Assembly (NCBI GenBank): GCA_030062745.1
Contig: CP099846.1
Span: 9,607,432 to 9,671,431 of the forward strand
Reading direction: 5' to 3'
Origin: Capitulum mitella
Lineage: Eukaryota; Arthropoda; Thecostraca; Pollicipedomorpha; Pollicipedidae
DNA length: 64,000 bases
A model generated the notes under the pieces. That model searched no databases. It saw nothing but the letters and a program-made list of their open reading frames with translations, and was not told the DNA's origin. Shown in pieces: positions 29,696 through 40,723 of this stretch (within the stretch, counting starts at the first letter, position 1; every line of letters starts with the position of its first letter). Position numbers and translations under genes: made by a program.

Positions 29696-29862
29696 ATTTC
29701 CCAATAGAATAATAACGAGGAGATGGAGGACTTCAACATATCAACATACATACACGCACATGCATACACGCACACACACAAATATATAACTATGTGAAGG
29801 GTGTGGGCGTATGTGTGTGAGTGTGGATACACATACATGTATATTATATATATATATATATG

Positions 29863-29922
<60 letters not shown>

Positions 29923-29995
29923 CAAACTCGATGTAGCTTGTAAAATTTTAACTTTTCCCGACTGTCCTAGCAACAGAAGTCTGCAGACCCGTTAC
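29696..29995 (-). repeat. Intron 9 with a large (TA)n palindrome
   Basis: TA repeats run from about 29,845 to 29,919. The inner tract is flanked by TGCACTATATATA and TATATATAGTGCA, so about 60 bp form a palindrome. CA/TG-rich dinucleotides precede it (29,740-29,840). No gene is seen. Confidence 0.85.
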
Positions 29996-30294
29996 CGCCG
30001 CCGCCAAAACGTAACCGTCCCTGGTACGCTTTAGCGTGCTGGCTGGCACGATTGAGATTCCGTGGTTTTTCATCCGCTGGTGTCGGGCATAACGGGCGAG
30101 CCGTACCGCGTGCTGGGTGTCCGGAGTCACGTGCCGCCCACTCGGCCGAGCTGTCTGGTCTGAGCTGTCGGCCACAGGCGGGGCAGGTCCTCGACTCTTG
30201 GCCCCGGACTTCTGGGAGTCAGTAACGGCAGCCCCAGGGTCGCCGGCGCGGGACGCTGTATCTTCCGGTGGGTCTGCGACCTTGGGACTGCGCT
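29996..30294 (-). CDS. Ig/Fn3 muscle gene exon 9: linker between Ig3 and Ig4
   Basis: This 299-nt exon (phase 1 in, phase 0 out) has no Ig fold. It encodes a polar, probably disordered linker with RSPKVADPPEDTASRAGDPG, a Pro/Ala/Ser-rich centre, and a basic C-terminal part containing RLARYARHQRMKNHG and STLKRTRDGYVLAAA. The acceptor is GTCTTTTCGGCAG. The donor GCG|GTAACG is acceptable. Phase matching on both sides supports it. Confidence 0.8.
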
Positions 30295-30760
30295 CTGCCG
30301 AAAAGACGTTTGCTACTAAAACACAGTCCATAGTACTGGCGGTGTTTCGCCGGTGTTGTCTTGCTAGTTACATGCAATGGAATAATGTTGCTGTCTCACC
30401 ATAGAAAATGACTTATACGCATATGCATTCATATCCGCATTCTTGCCCTTGTCGATGTTCAACAGACCTGTCACCGTCCTCACAATGGTGCAGTCCAAGA
30501 CTCTGTGCGACGTCTTGTGTGACGATTTCTATCTAATTTTTTTGGCAGCCGCATCAAACTGATATAGAGTGTCATTTGAGCTGTTAAATCAAAGTTGACG
30601 AACGTCTTAAATTTCCATCCAGCCATGGCCACAAAACGTTAATATTTTGAGAAGTCAAAGACGTGCAAAAACATAGTAAACAATGTCCAAAGCTACGGTG
30701 AAACAGCCGACAAGAGCCTTTGAGGTGATCTTTTTAAGACCTTGCTCTCTCAATGCCTAC
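30295..30760 (-). other. Intron 8, no further feature
   Basis: A 466-bp intron, AT-richer than its exons. Nothing else is recognised. Confidence 0.55.
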
Positions 30761-30939
30761 TTGTGACAATCAGCCGCGCGCTGGCTTCGGCTTGGCCAAA
30801 TCTGTTGCTGGCCAGTACGCTGTAGACTCCGCCATCCTGCTCTGCTGCTGCTCCAATCCTCAGCGCAGTCTCCGTACCGGTCTCGCTGGCCGTCATCGTC
30901 ACAGAGGCCAGCGACGTGATGTCCGAACCGTTGTGCTTC
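30761..30939 (-). CDS. Ig/Fn3 muscle gene exon 8: second half of Ig3
   Basis: This 179-nt exon (phase 2 in, phase 1 out) encodes KHNGSDITSLASVTMTASET, then ALRIGAAAEQDGGVYSVLAS followed by NRFGQAEASARLIV. The Q-D-G-G-V-Y-x-V-x-A-x-N motif marks strands E to G. The acceptor GCTTTGGCAG|G completes the Trp codon of exon 7. The donor is GTAGGC. Confidence 0.92.
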
Positions 30940-31092
30940 CTGCCAAAGCCGTAAGATGCCGCATAATATTCTACTAATCAGTGTATCGTTACCCGTGCAG
31001 TACAGGCGTAACGGAAGAAACTGGCAATAACCAAGCATAGCGTACGCTGACAGGGTAAGCTTGCTATTCATGTTAGCCGCTAGGAGACCCAC

Positions 31093-31214
31093 CATTGGAT
31101 TCTGCTGCGAGGGTTACTCTTCACTGAGGCTCTCAGAATGATTTCCTCTCCAGACACCACTGTGGCGTCACACAACTGGGAGATCTCAGGCTTGTGGAGC
31201 ACGACGAGTGCCGT
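31093..31214 (-). CDS. Ig/Fn3 muscle gene exon 7: first half of Ig3
   Basis: This 122-nt exon (phase 0 in, phase 2 out) encodes TALVVLHKPEISQLCDATVV, then SGEEIILRASVKSNPRSRIQW. The S-G-E-x-x-x-L-x-A-x-V and terminal W fit an I-set first half. The acceptor is TCGTATTTACAG and the donor TG|GTGGGT splits the Trp codon. Confidence 0.9.
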
Positions 31215-31553
31215 CTGTAAATACGAGGACATGGTAAATGAATTCATAATGAATACGTGGAGGAACAAGGAAGTATCATGGATCTTTCCGACGACAAAAA
31301 AAATAATTTTTTTACCTTTTGAGAATCGCCGAATGATATTGACATTAAGGTGGGGCAAGCATATTTCTTCTCACAGAACTTTACGAAGTTCAACGTTATA
31401 CGCCACTGTTGTTACAAATGCACCTTTGAAACAACAAACGCTTGTTCTTACCACGAACCACGTTTTCCGATTTTTCTAAAATAAGCGCTGCCTCTTATCG
31501 GCACGTCCCGGGCCCCAGCATTGTTTGATTGTCCGTCCTGTGCTGCCACCTAC
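31215..31553 (-). other. Intron 6, no further feature
   Basis: A 339-bp AT-rich intron with poly-A/T runs near 31,300. Nothing else is recognised. Confidence 0.55.
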
Positions 31554-31713
31554 CGAGAGCTCAGCTCGACCGTGTCGGTTGCTGGCGCTGCAGCAGTAGC
31601 GACCTCGGTCGCTGGCGCTGACGCCGAGCAGCGTGAGTGCACAGACACCGTTCTCTGGATCGTACGCCAGCCGGAGGGTTGGGCCCGGCTTCAGCTCTAC
31701 AGAGTCCTTGTAC
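31554..31713 (-). CDS. Ig/Fn3 muscle gene exon 6: second half of Ig2
   Basis: This 160-nt exon (phase 2 in, phase 0 out) encodes YKDSVELKPGPTLRLAYDPE, then CALTLLGVSASDRGRYCCSA followed by SNRHGRAELS. S-D-R-G-R-Y-C-C is the F-strand motif with its cysteine. The acceptor GGCGGCAG|G completes the Trp codon of exon 5. The donor is TCG|GTAGGT. Confidence 0.92.
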
Positions 31714-32502
31714 CTGCCGCCAGCGGTGCATAGTCAGGCCACAGGTGGCGAACTGTGCAAATCCGGAGGCCTCATCGCCTGTCCCGCACACTGCACACTG
31801 GCAGGCGGGTGTGTACCCCTGACATTGTCGACTGCGGAATTCACCGTCTGGTGAGCACTGCTACCACCGACCAATGGCCCCTGTTGCTTAGGGCAAAAGA
31901 AAAGGCATTTCCACTGATTTCGTCCGTGATGCGATAGTAACGCAGGGATGTCAGAAAGGAAAGCGGGGTTTCTGTGATTTCGCAGTCATTTTACACAGTT
32001 TCATATGGATGAGTTTTTTTAGGAATAAGCATGAATAAAAACTTGGCTGGCCAGAGGAGTGACGTGAGCTGTAAGTCTGGAATTAATGACTGTTGGCTAC
32101 ACAAAGTAGCGACATTTTGCACCTCGCAAAAACTTCGTGTGACTGTTGCATTAATATTTCGCACTGCTACCAAAGTTGTTTTTGCAGACAATACTTATGC
32201 GATATTTTGTGACATCTACAACAATTTGTTGTGAATTTGGTCCAGAATTTGTCCGATGTTGGAAGCAATGGTAACCTGGAGTCGGAGGCCTTAAATAACG
32301 CAGAAAAACAAAACAAAGAACTGCGTAATAAATCCTGAAAGTTTTGGGGAGGGTGGCCTTAATGCCAAATAATATTTTCGTAACATGCAGATATAAGGAG
32401 TCATAGCAGGGCAACATTTTCTGAGGTGCAGAGAAGGTAATAAAGAAATCACGGATGTCTTCTTGAGGTTGAAAATGGTCTGAGTTAAAACGGAAAGCTC
32501 AC
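31714..32502 (-). other. Intron 5, no further feature
   Basis: A 789-bp intron with no coding signal, repeat array or transposon terminus recognised. Confidence 0.55.
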
Positions 32503-32623
32503 CACGTCACTTGCGGTGATGGCAAACCTCGGACCTCAGAGCTGAACGTGACGTCTTGACCCTCCCGGACCGTGGCGTCCACCAGAGGGGTGAAGAAGCG
32601 AGGTGCCCGTAACTCGCTCGGGG
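32503..32623 (-). CDS. Ig/Fn3 muscle gene exon 5: first half of Ig2
   Basis: This 121-nt exon (phase 1 in, phase 2 out) encodes ELRAPRFFTPLVDATVREGQ, then DVTFSSEVRGLPSPQVTW. The R-E-G-x-x-V-x-F-x-x-x-V-x-G-x-P-x-P-x-V-x-W pattern is a clear I-set A-C half. The acceptor is CTCTGTTACTCTGCAG and the donor TG|GTGAGC splits the Trp codon. Confidence 0.94.
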
Positions 32624-33080
32624 CTGCAGAGTAACAGAGCAGCGGACTGTCGTCATACTGTGACGTGTAATACTTACGAAAACGCTGATTGCACAGAGGC
32701 ATCTCGATAGAACACAGTCAGAGCAATGGCAGGTCATCTGTATGTCGCTCAACTTAGTTGAGAACTCAGCTTAGTATTGCTTCACATGCATTGTTCTACT
32801 AAAACGGATGCATTACGCATTCTTCGTGAAACTTTAAATTGCAACAGAAATGCTCACATCTCAGAAACATGATGACGTAATGGATGCCTAGGTAATCGCA
32901 ATATAACGTGAGGGGTTTTTTATGGCACACACAAGAACGTTAACATGATATCCTACACTTTCAGAAGGCCCTTTGCACCTCATGCTTAGTTTTGAGCCTG
33001 CAGATGAGGAACAATTTGCTCTCGAAGCGAAAGTGGCTATCACTTCCTATGGTCTCCTATGTCTCTGGCGCGCGGCTCAC
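32624..33080 (-). other. Intron 4, no further feature
   Basis: A 457-bp AT-rich intron without recognisable features. Confidence 0.55.
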
Positions 33081-33253
33081 GTATGACGGTGACCCGGCAC
33101 TGAGAGGTCGCCTCCCCTGCGCTGTTGGTCACGGTGACCTTGTACAGGCCGGCGTCGGCGTACGTGGGCCGCGCCACCACCAGCCGATGCCGGAGACCGC
33201 ACCGCTGCACCAGCCGGTCCTCAGACGACTCCACCACCTCTCCGTCCATGTAG
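33081..33253 (-). CDS. Ig/Fn3 muscle gene exon 4: second half of Ig1
   Basis: This 173-nt exon (phase 2 in, phase 1 out) encodes YMDGEVVESSEDRLVQRCGL, then LVVARPTYADAGLYKVTVTN followed by SAGEATSQCRVTV. D-A-G-L-Y-x-V-x-x-x-N is the F-strand motif. The donor is C|GTGAGC. The acceptor chosen (GATGCCAG|C) has a weak pyrimidine tract; it is supported by phase 2 entry and by where the Ig half starts. A phase 1 acceptor at about 33,362 would add a ~36-residue N-terminal extension. Confidence 0.85.
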
Positions 33254-33736
33254 CTGGCATCAGACAGGCGGCGTCTGTCAGTCAGCGGCCACATTGGCAC
33301 GGCAGCGTCAGACGAGCGGAACACACGCATACAGTCGAGCTCCAGACTCGGATCTGCTGAGCCGAATTAAACTGTTCATTAACAGCGACGGTCCGCCGTC
33401 CCTCATGACAACCTGCGCCTTACATAGGCGAAATGACCCTGGCAGTCGAGAGCGTCGTTAAATAACTCAACAACCAACCATGTGCCAGCAGAATGGTAGT
33501 TATCCGTTGTTATGCATTAGCTGCTTCTAATATTCAACGCGACAGACCGACGTGATGGGTAGTGTTACTTCAAATCCTCCGTCTGTTATTCTGCACTTGG
33601 ATTTCCGCGGCAGCGTTTTGATGTCGTATTTGTTGACATACACTGTCTGATCGACATCTATTTCTGTTCAGAAGAAAACGATTCTACGGTATAAGACTTG
33701 GTGGCAAAAGTGCGGAGAGCTTTTGGCCAGCGACAT
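33254..33736 (-). other. Intron 3, exon-4-side part, no further feature
   Basis: About 480 bp without recognisable features, apart from an alternative acceptor near 33,362 mentioned under exon 4. Confidence 0.5.
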
Positions 33737-34992
33737 TTAACCCGCCCCCGACGAGGGGGGGGGGCGGTTGGCCGCCCCTCCCTGAGGTTTTTCTGGGATT
33801 GCGAGAGAACGAACAAACACAGCGCCATGAAACTTCATCTACCTTTTGCTTCATCATTATTACACCTTGTGTCAAAGGTTTGGCCTCAGGTCGATTCAGG
33901 TGTCTGACCTAAGTCATGTCAAACGGACCTATATCCAAAAACGTTTAGCGCCCTGCAACTTTTTTCGGAAAATAAGATATCACAGTAATACTTTCAGGAA
34001 TTAGTGATCTTGATAGATGCAACAAATATGCTACCTCAAATTTTTCGGAATTTTCCGGGTCATTGAATTTCATTCCATTCCAAGGTCAACCCCATTTTCA
34101 AGACGTGTAATCATTTTCGATAAATTGGCGGAATTTTCCTTATCATTTCTAGTGTGGAGTGAGGCAGACATCTAGTTACCGTCATTGGGCAAGGTATCAG
34201 TGACTTCCAGCCGTTGACCTGAGGTTATTCGTGACCTGAGGTCAGGTCACGAATAACTGTTGTGAGCCAAAGTGTACCACCGTCAAAATCAGAGATGAAT
34301 TACTCAGAATAAGAAGAAAATTCCAGAACTGGCTTGGACAGACGTAAGTAACACCAAGAACCTCAAAAGGTTTAAAAAATTGCATATTTTGGAAATAAAC
34401 AGGCTCTCGCCAATAAAGCTCCGCCAATTGTGCAGATTGGTAACTAATTAATTTTTTCAAAATTTAAGCATGAGAAATCATCACTAGAACCACTAAGATC
34501 AATCAGATTTACATGGATACGTTTATGCTGCGAAAATAAAGGAACGCTAAAACTAGTTCCCGTTAATTTCTTACTACGTACGGCTGCGGCGCCCGCCGAC
34601 AACCGACGTGAAAATTGTCTTGTCTTTAACTCAAGGTTTCGGCGTATATATTGAACAAATCTGAGAAATTAAACGTGCATCGGCATCTGCGGACCATTAC
34701 TTGTGCGTTGGTACCTCTACATATGCGTTATTAGTAACAGCCCTTGAGATTCAGGCCGTTTCTCGGTCTCATGCAGTCGGCTATGAGGAAACATATATAG
34801 GGAGTAAATTGCTTACATATTATCTAAAACTAAAAATGAGACCAGTTTCGAGCTCTATTTGTCACAAGCTTTCCAACGGTGTGCTTATTTTTATCGTGAG
34901 ACTAACCGTTCGTGAGTTAGAGTGGGACGGCGAACCGCGCCCCCCCCCAGTCAGGCATGATCGTCGCCGGCCGACGGTCGTGCGCGGGTTAA
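33737..34992 (+). mobile_element. TTAA-flanked piggyBac-like element, copy 3
   Basis: The 1,256-bp element is the best preserved copy. TTAA is intact on both sides, with left end TTAACCCGCCCCCGACGAG and right end, read inward, TTAACCCGCGCACGACCGT. It shares GATTGCGAGAGAACGAACAA and AACGGTGTGCTTATTTTTAT with copy 1. It carries a perfect 34-bp palindrome at 34224-34257 that the other copies lack. No transposase frame is present. Confidence 0.85.
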
Positions 34993-37880
34993 CCTAGTAC
35001 TCTACAACAGTGACGTGAATCACTATTATGAAAAGCGCTGGCGCTTTAAATAGGCTAGGAGTGTAAACATACATCTTTCGACATGGCATATCTAGGAGGG
35101 TAAAGTTCGCAGTGAAGTGCTTAATTTTTATCTCGCGCATGTACCTGTGCACCTTTACCTCTGGCCCCTTCGAGCGTGCACGTTTTCTGTTTATGGTTTT
35201 CGTAGTTCGGTAATTCCAGGACAGATCACTAAGGTGAGGGTAGAGAAGCCCACCACGCCACCTCAGATTTCGCTCAAAATTGGTATAAAGGGTTGTACTG
35301 GACCCTGTTTTTTTTTATTTTGGGGTTTATATAGTCGTGAGGTCAACAGGTCATGTATACAAGTCATTACAGATATGAAATGAAGGTCGACGGCCAACCT
35401 CGCATGCCACTCAATCCCCATGACTAAAAACGTTACAAGGGCAAAACTACATGTAAACAGAAAGAAGAACCAAGGAATGCGTTCCTGTAAGAAATCACCT
35501 TCTTAAGTCAAATTTGTAAATTTGACCTGATGATCCCTATTTAAGGTCAAGATCAAACTCATTTTGTCTGTTTCAGTTTGTTTCAAAATTGCACACAAAA
35601 CAGGTTACACGATTTTTCATTTTGTAATGGGAACTCCTTGACGGGCTACGGCGGTCATATGTCATGCCTGATTTCAGCCGGATGCCTACTTACATGATTT
35701 ACTTCAAGATGTAAGCAATAAATCATTCACTTTATCGCCCATCAGTATCTCATTTGATAGTATTTATGTCAGGTACATGCACCACATCTACGTCCACCTC
35801 GCAGTATGTTATCAGTGTTTTTCCCCTCGTCAGTGTACGGCATATCAACAACTTCGATGGTGCATGGGAAGAGGGGAGGTAAGAATCCCTTGGCGGATTG
35901 GCTCCTAACTGAGCTCGAGCCGCGAAACAAAAACAGACTTGTTGCTCGTCATAACAGGAAGCCAGTGATGATGAATGAAGTTACTTCCGTTTTTATAATC
36001 GCTCAGCCCAACCTTTAAAAATCAACACAGATGTTCGTGCTGGTGTGATGTGTAACCGATGGCGCAGCATGACCAATATTCAACCTTGTCAACATGCCTA
36101 ATCCATATGCTCAAGGGCCCACAAAGTTCGGTTGTGGAACATTTCGGACCATCGTATTCGTTAGTGCGCTGTGTTCACTCTCTGACCGTTGATTTGCAAG
36201 TGAGGAACATTTCAGCCACCAACTGAGCCGCCGGCGGAAACACTGTCCTTAGTTGTTTTCTTTAACGACGCGCAAATGTTACGTTTGGTTTTTTCCCCGA
36301 TGTGGCCTTATCTTGGCAACCAGAGTGTTGAATAGGTTCACCTTGCGTTATCATGCGTATGCGAAGCAAAATATTACCATTCTTCAAAAAATGCTGTTAT
36401 AACCTTTCAGCCTCAGCAGGATCTTTCGTATCCTGTCCAATGAGTCTGAGATTTTTCGTTGCATGTATTCCAGTTTTAGTATTTATACCAGTTTTACCCC
36501 GAAATCAAAAACACATGAGACGTCATAAAACAAGGTTTCAAAACGTATGAGAGTATACACTTGTACAGGCATGACTGGCGCACGTTATGGGTAATCATTC
36601 GCAGTTGCAGGCACATATACACAGCATGACTTTTTCCAGCCATGTCGACAATGCATACGAGGCGTTTGTGCACAAAAAGTGTGAGTTAAATAAATGTCTA
36701 AAGCACACTCAACAAAACGGTTATCACTCACACGACTGTTGTATGGCTCAACATCGTTGATTTATTGGCATTCGGTTACAATGGCATTAAAAAAAACACA
36801 TTTCCCCAGTTCAAGTAGAAGGCATTCAATACACAATGCTAATGCGATTTGATCGCATAGCACTAGTATTGTCTTATCATTGAGTCGCGTTTCAACATTC
36901 TGAGAAATAATGGCCCACGGCCAAAGAAAGGTACTGTATATATGTCAAAAATTATTTAAAAACACCATCATGAAGATATGAAACAGTTAGTTACGGGGTA
37001 TTCATGCGTCGAAGCGTTAATGGAATATAGCGTCTAATGGTTCGTATCATATTGTCCATCTCCCTTCACAAAGATCGAACAGAAAGTTTAAGAATCTTTC
37101 TACTCCGATCTGGCATAAACTAAAAACATGATAATTTCAAAAAGAAAGGACGCACACAAAATGTATGGATGTCAAAATGGTCAAGGGTAAACGAAGGCAA
37201 CAAGCACGCAGGGCTGAAAATGTCATATCGAGCCCCAATCTTGTCCGACTCCTTGCCCATCCCTGACACAGAGGCCCGTGCGGATTGTTGCTGGAGGTGA
37301 ACGGCTGTCTGGCAGTGCTGGCGAGATGCTCACGTGTAACCTGAAGATGGCGATTGGTCGTGCCTGTGGTGGCGAGCGAGGAACGGTTAGATGCCGCACA
37401 CCAGAGTTGTTTACAGACACGCGCAGAAGCAACGGCGTAGAAAACAGTGAGAAAAAATATCAACGCGGAAGCAAGCGACGACCGCAGCCAGGGCTATGTT
37501 AGGTGCTGTACGGACGTAAGTTGCATTTTTCAGCGCTGCGAAGTGCGCATATTGTAATACCTCAGCATGAAGACCTGAACAGGTAATTTTACGCACATAC
37601 TAAGATATAACTCATGGCTTGGCTTGGATATAGAAAGCAAAAGCAACGCTAAGCCATATAATAAAGTGTTACCCAGCGTTCAAGACCACGATAAAACCTA
37701 GTCCAAAAATTGCACATCATTCCGCACCAGAAGCCCAGCGTTTTTTTTCTATGCGCGGCACAGGGTTAACAGCTTTTTCGTTTCGAAATGTGCTCAAGGA
37801 AGATAACCTTTCGTATCTGACGAAAGGATGCCACAGCTGCCGACCACATTTCCATCACAGACGGTAATGTCACCACTCAC
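34993..37880 (-). other. Intron 3, long part without visible features
   Basis: About 2.9 kb of mostly AT-rich sequence. I found no Ig or Fn3 half, no RNA gene and no defined transposon end. Open frames here are short and lack family motifs. Confidence 0.5.
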
Positions 37881-38004
37881 AGGAAAGGCTTCACCACCCA
37901 GCGAGCCTCTGGTGCTGGTGATCCGCTGACCTCCACTGTCAGAATCAGCGTCTCCGTGACGTACCACTCGACGTCACGGAGCGGCGTCACCACTGACGGC
38001 TTCT
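37881..38004 (-). CDS. Ig/Fn3 muscle gene exon 3: first half of Ig1
   Basis: This 124-nt exon (phase 1 in, phase 2 out) encodes KPSVVTPLRDVEWYVTETLI, then LTVEVSGSPAPEARWVVKPF. The L-x-V-E-V-S-G-x-P-x-P-x-x-x-W pattern is an I-set first half. The donor CCT|GTGAGT is strong. The acceptor is GTGGCCGTTCCAG. A phase 1 entry joins it directly to the repeat exon 2. Confidence 0.9.
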
Positions 38005-39635
38005 CTGGAACGGCCACATGTCCGAGGTCAGGCGAGCAAAGGTCAGTAACAGACGGAGCACGTTCGAGACATACCTCAAAGATCTCTGAAAATGCACTCC
38101 GCCCAACGTCCTCGAAATTGCGTCGGAATCGAAGAGCAAAAAATGCCATGGCCACGATGCCTGTGAACATAGCGCAAGTGTCACTTCGTCCACAAACACT
38201 ATGCACGAAAACAGTGCAAGTTAGATTTCAACATCTTGAAGAGAGAAACGTTTTCCTTGTCCTCTCTTTTCTTTTGCTGGAGGAAATGACTAATGTATGT
38301 GTATTACAAACGTTTTAGAAAATAACACAGAAGTAGACAAAAGGAGTATTTGTGTTTGGACCAACAAGTGAATTATGCCTTTTACCTAAGACGTATGATT
38401 TTAGTGTGTACAAAAGTGTCCTTGGAGGATGATAATTATTTCCTTCGATACGGTGTTGTCATTGACATACGTACCATTAAATTCGTTTACAGCGAATTTG
38501 TGGGGGGAGAGGGCAGTGTGAAAATTCGTCACAAGCCGGCTTCGTCATAGCCGAAGCCAAAAAACACATTTTTATTAAAATCAAACGATGTGGACCATCA
38601 AAAGACATAAGAAAAGCAAATAACAAGAAGAGTTTCCCTTTGTCACCCTTGCTCTTAAGAATCGTCGACAGCGTTGAGGTCGGAATCTTCAAATCTCCAA
38701 TAATTTTGTTTTTATTGACTGCAGGACCTGCTTTCTCGCCTACCTGCAACATCTAAACGTTCTCTTGCCTTACATGGTTTGTTGCTCGGAACAGTCATCG
38801 TGGCACGAGCGCACCCTGAGGAAAAGTTTGGCTGCGTTTGCCCCCGCCTGCTCGTCGTATCCTTGTCGTACTAAATACGCTGCTCTGGTTGCTGAGAGCA
38901 TGGCCGACGCTGCCGATCTATTGATTTAACTTCATACTGGTGGGTGCAAAAACTGCCCACCCCTCATGTCTGTCCACGCATAACATCCGCGGCGATGAAA
39001 CTAGGAAGCGGACATTTCGTCCATCTTCTACTGAATTCTTAATTTTTGCCGTTCTAAATTTACACGTTGTTCAGTAACTTGTTAAAGCCCGGCGAAGTCG
39101 AGAGGTCGGTCCCGCGGTCGATCTTGCGTCGGCGACAGACGACCGCACGTGTGTCGGACCGAAGGAAGGCTTTCATTTTATATATCCAATAGGCTCTGAC
39201 GGACATCCAGCTACGAAACATTGTGGGGGGCTAGCCTGTGTGATACATTTACAACCCAGAGGCACAGGTAGCCTGGGTTAGGTCAGTCGAGGTCAACCAG
39301 GATCATGTGTAACAAAATGCAGCATCCTGCAGGTGGGTCACGTGGGAAGTGGTGAGAGCCTTGAACGAATGATAACTATAGTTTCCTCGTAGCACGAGAA
39401 AGCTATGTTAGGCCAACTGAGGCATCCAAGGTCAATACGTGTAAATGAAAAATGCTAATTTTCCCCAGATACCAACGAATGATTTCCATTGCCCTTTGTG
39501 AGGACGTAGTCTGTTTTTTTATTTTGATTGTAAATTTGATCTGAATGGTTGCTGGGGTGATGTAAGTAATATGAAACCGTGCTAAGCATAGCTTGTTGCA
39601 CAGACTTCGTCCCCTACACCTGATCGAGCAATGCT
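38005..39635 (-). other. Intron 2, exon-3-side part, no further feature
   Basis: About 1.6 kb with scattered open frames but no recognisable domains, RNA genes or repeat arrays. Confidence 0.5.
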
Positions 39636-39835
39636 AGGTAACGGCCGATTTTGTGGCGAAAGTTTGACCTGCCGCCAAGGATGCGCTACGACCGTGGGGT
39701 AGTCGGCTTGAGCCTCTTTTGACCAGTTTGCAGCTGACCCGCGGGTCAAATATCGAGCGCCGGGGCAACTCGAACCCGTCTTGCCAGGACGGGGCGACCA
39801 GCGCTCTAGCAACTAAGTTACCGATGACGGTAGCT
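39600..39835 (-). repeat. Probable tRNA-derived SINE
   Basis: On the minus strand, bases about 39,835-39,757 resemble a tRNA head. There is an A-box-like TAACTTAGTTGCTAGAGC (compare TAGCTCAGTTGGTAGAGC), a 5-bp stem with a 7-nt loop CCGTC-CTGGCAA-GACGG, and a B-box-like GGTTCGAGTTGCC. The acceptor stem does not pair, so it is not a functional tRNA. A tRNA-unrelated tail of about 150 bp follows. This fits the Pol III promoter layout of a SINE. Confidence 0.5.
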
Positions 39836-40723
39836 CGTTCCATGGCCGCCTGTTGACCTCAGGTGACCTCGGGTAACCTCAAATGGCTTAAGTAAGTCAC
39901 CTGGCGTACGTACAAGGATCTCCTACCTACAAACAACCCACCAAACTGTATGATGTTCGATTTCGACGACATGCTGCATTTCCAAATGATGACTTAGGAT
40001 GGTCTCGTTTGACCTGACTTTGGCCAACCTCGCCTCGCGGTATGTAAGGTCATGGTATGAACTAAGGCTCCGCAAAATTCTGTTGCCATCGGTTCTCAAG
40101 TTTTGGAGAAAGGAGGGGCTACGATGCTATACTACGCTAATACGCTGCTTTGACAGTTGATTCGTCTGACCTGGATAGTCGTGTCTTAGGTAACTCATTT
40201 TCTGAAGACTGAAAGTCCACTATGCAAACTTTCTTTTTGTAAAGTTTTGTCACAATCGGTGGAATAAATCGAAAGATCGGGAGGTGGCAAAATACGCCCC
40301 ACCCTATCAGTGCACGTTATTCTGAGGTCCACCGACGGACGGCTATGGACGAATTTTATGCAGGCCAGAAGTGGCTTTGCCCTCACCAAAAAGTGCCTCT
40401 TTTGGTACCCTAACCAAAAAGGTACCCTCGTCTTTGATGATGGTGCCTTCAGTTCAATGATTTCGAATCATAAACACGAGTTTATTAAAAAAATTCTTGC
40501 TCTGCTTCATACTGTCCAGAAGATCTGATGTTTTCAGCTTGACCAAAAATTACCCTAAATCTCGGAAGACTCGAATTTATGAGAGCAATGAAGCTTCGCT
40601 ACAGCCAAATTTTTTACATCTGGCTCCTTGCACTGAATTTCGAGAGGGCCAGACAAAGCACTTTTCTATGGCCGAATTTCGTTACAAGCGGATTCGTTAT
40701 AAGTGGATTTAACTGCTTATCAT

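Noticed and set aside
39757..39835. Functional tRNA on the minus strand
   Set aside because: The A and B boxes are recognisable, but the acceptor stem does not pair and the arm spacing is wrong. I call it a SINE head instead.
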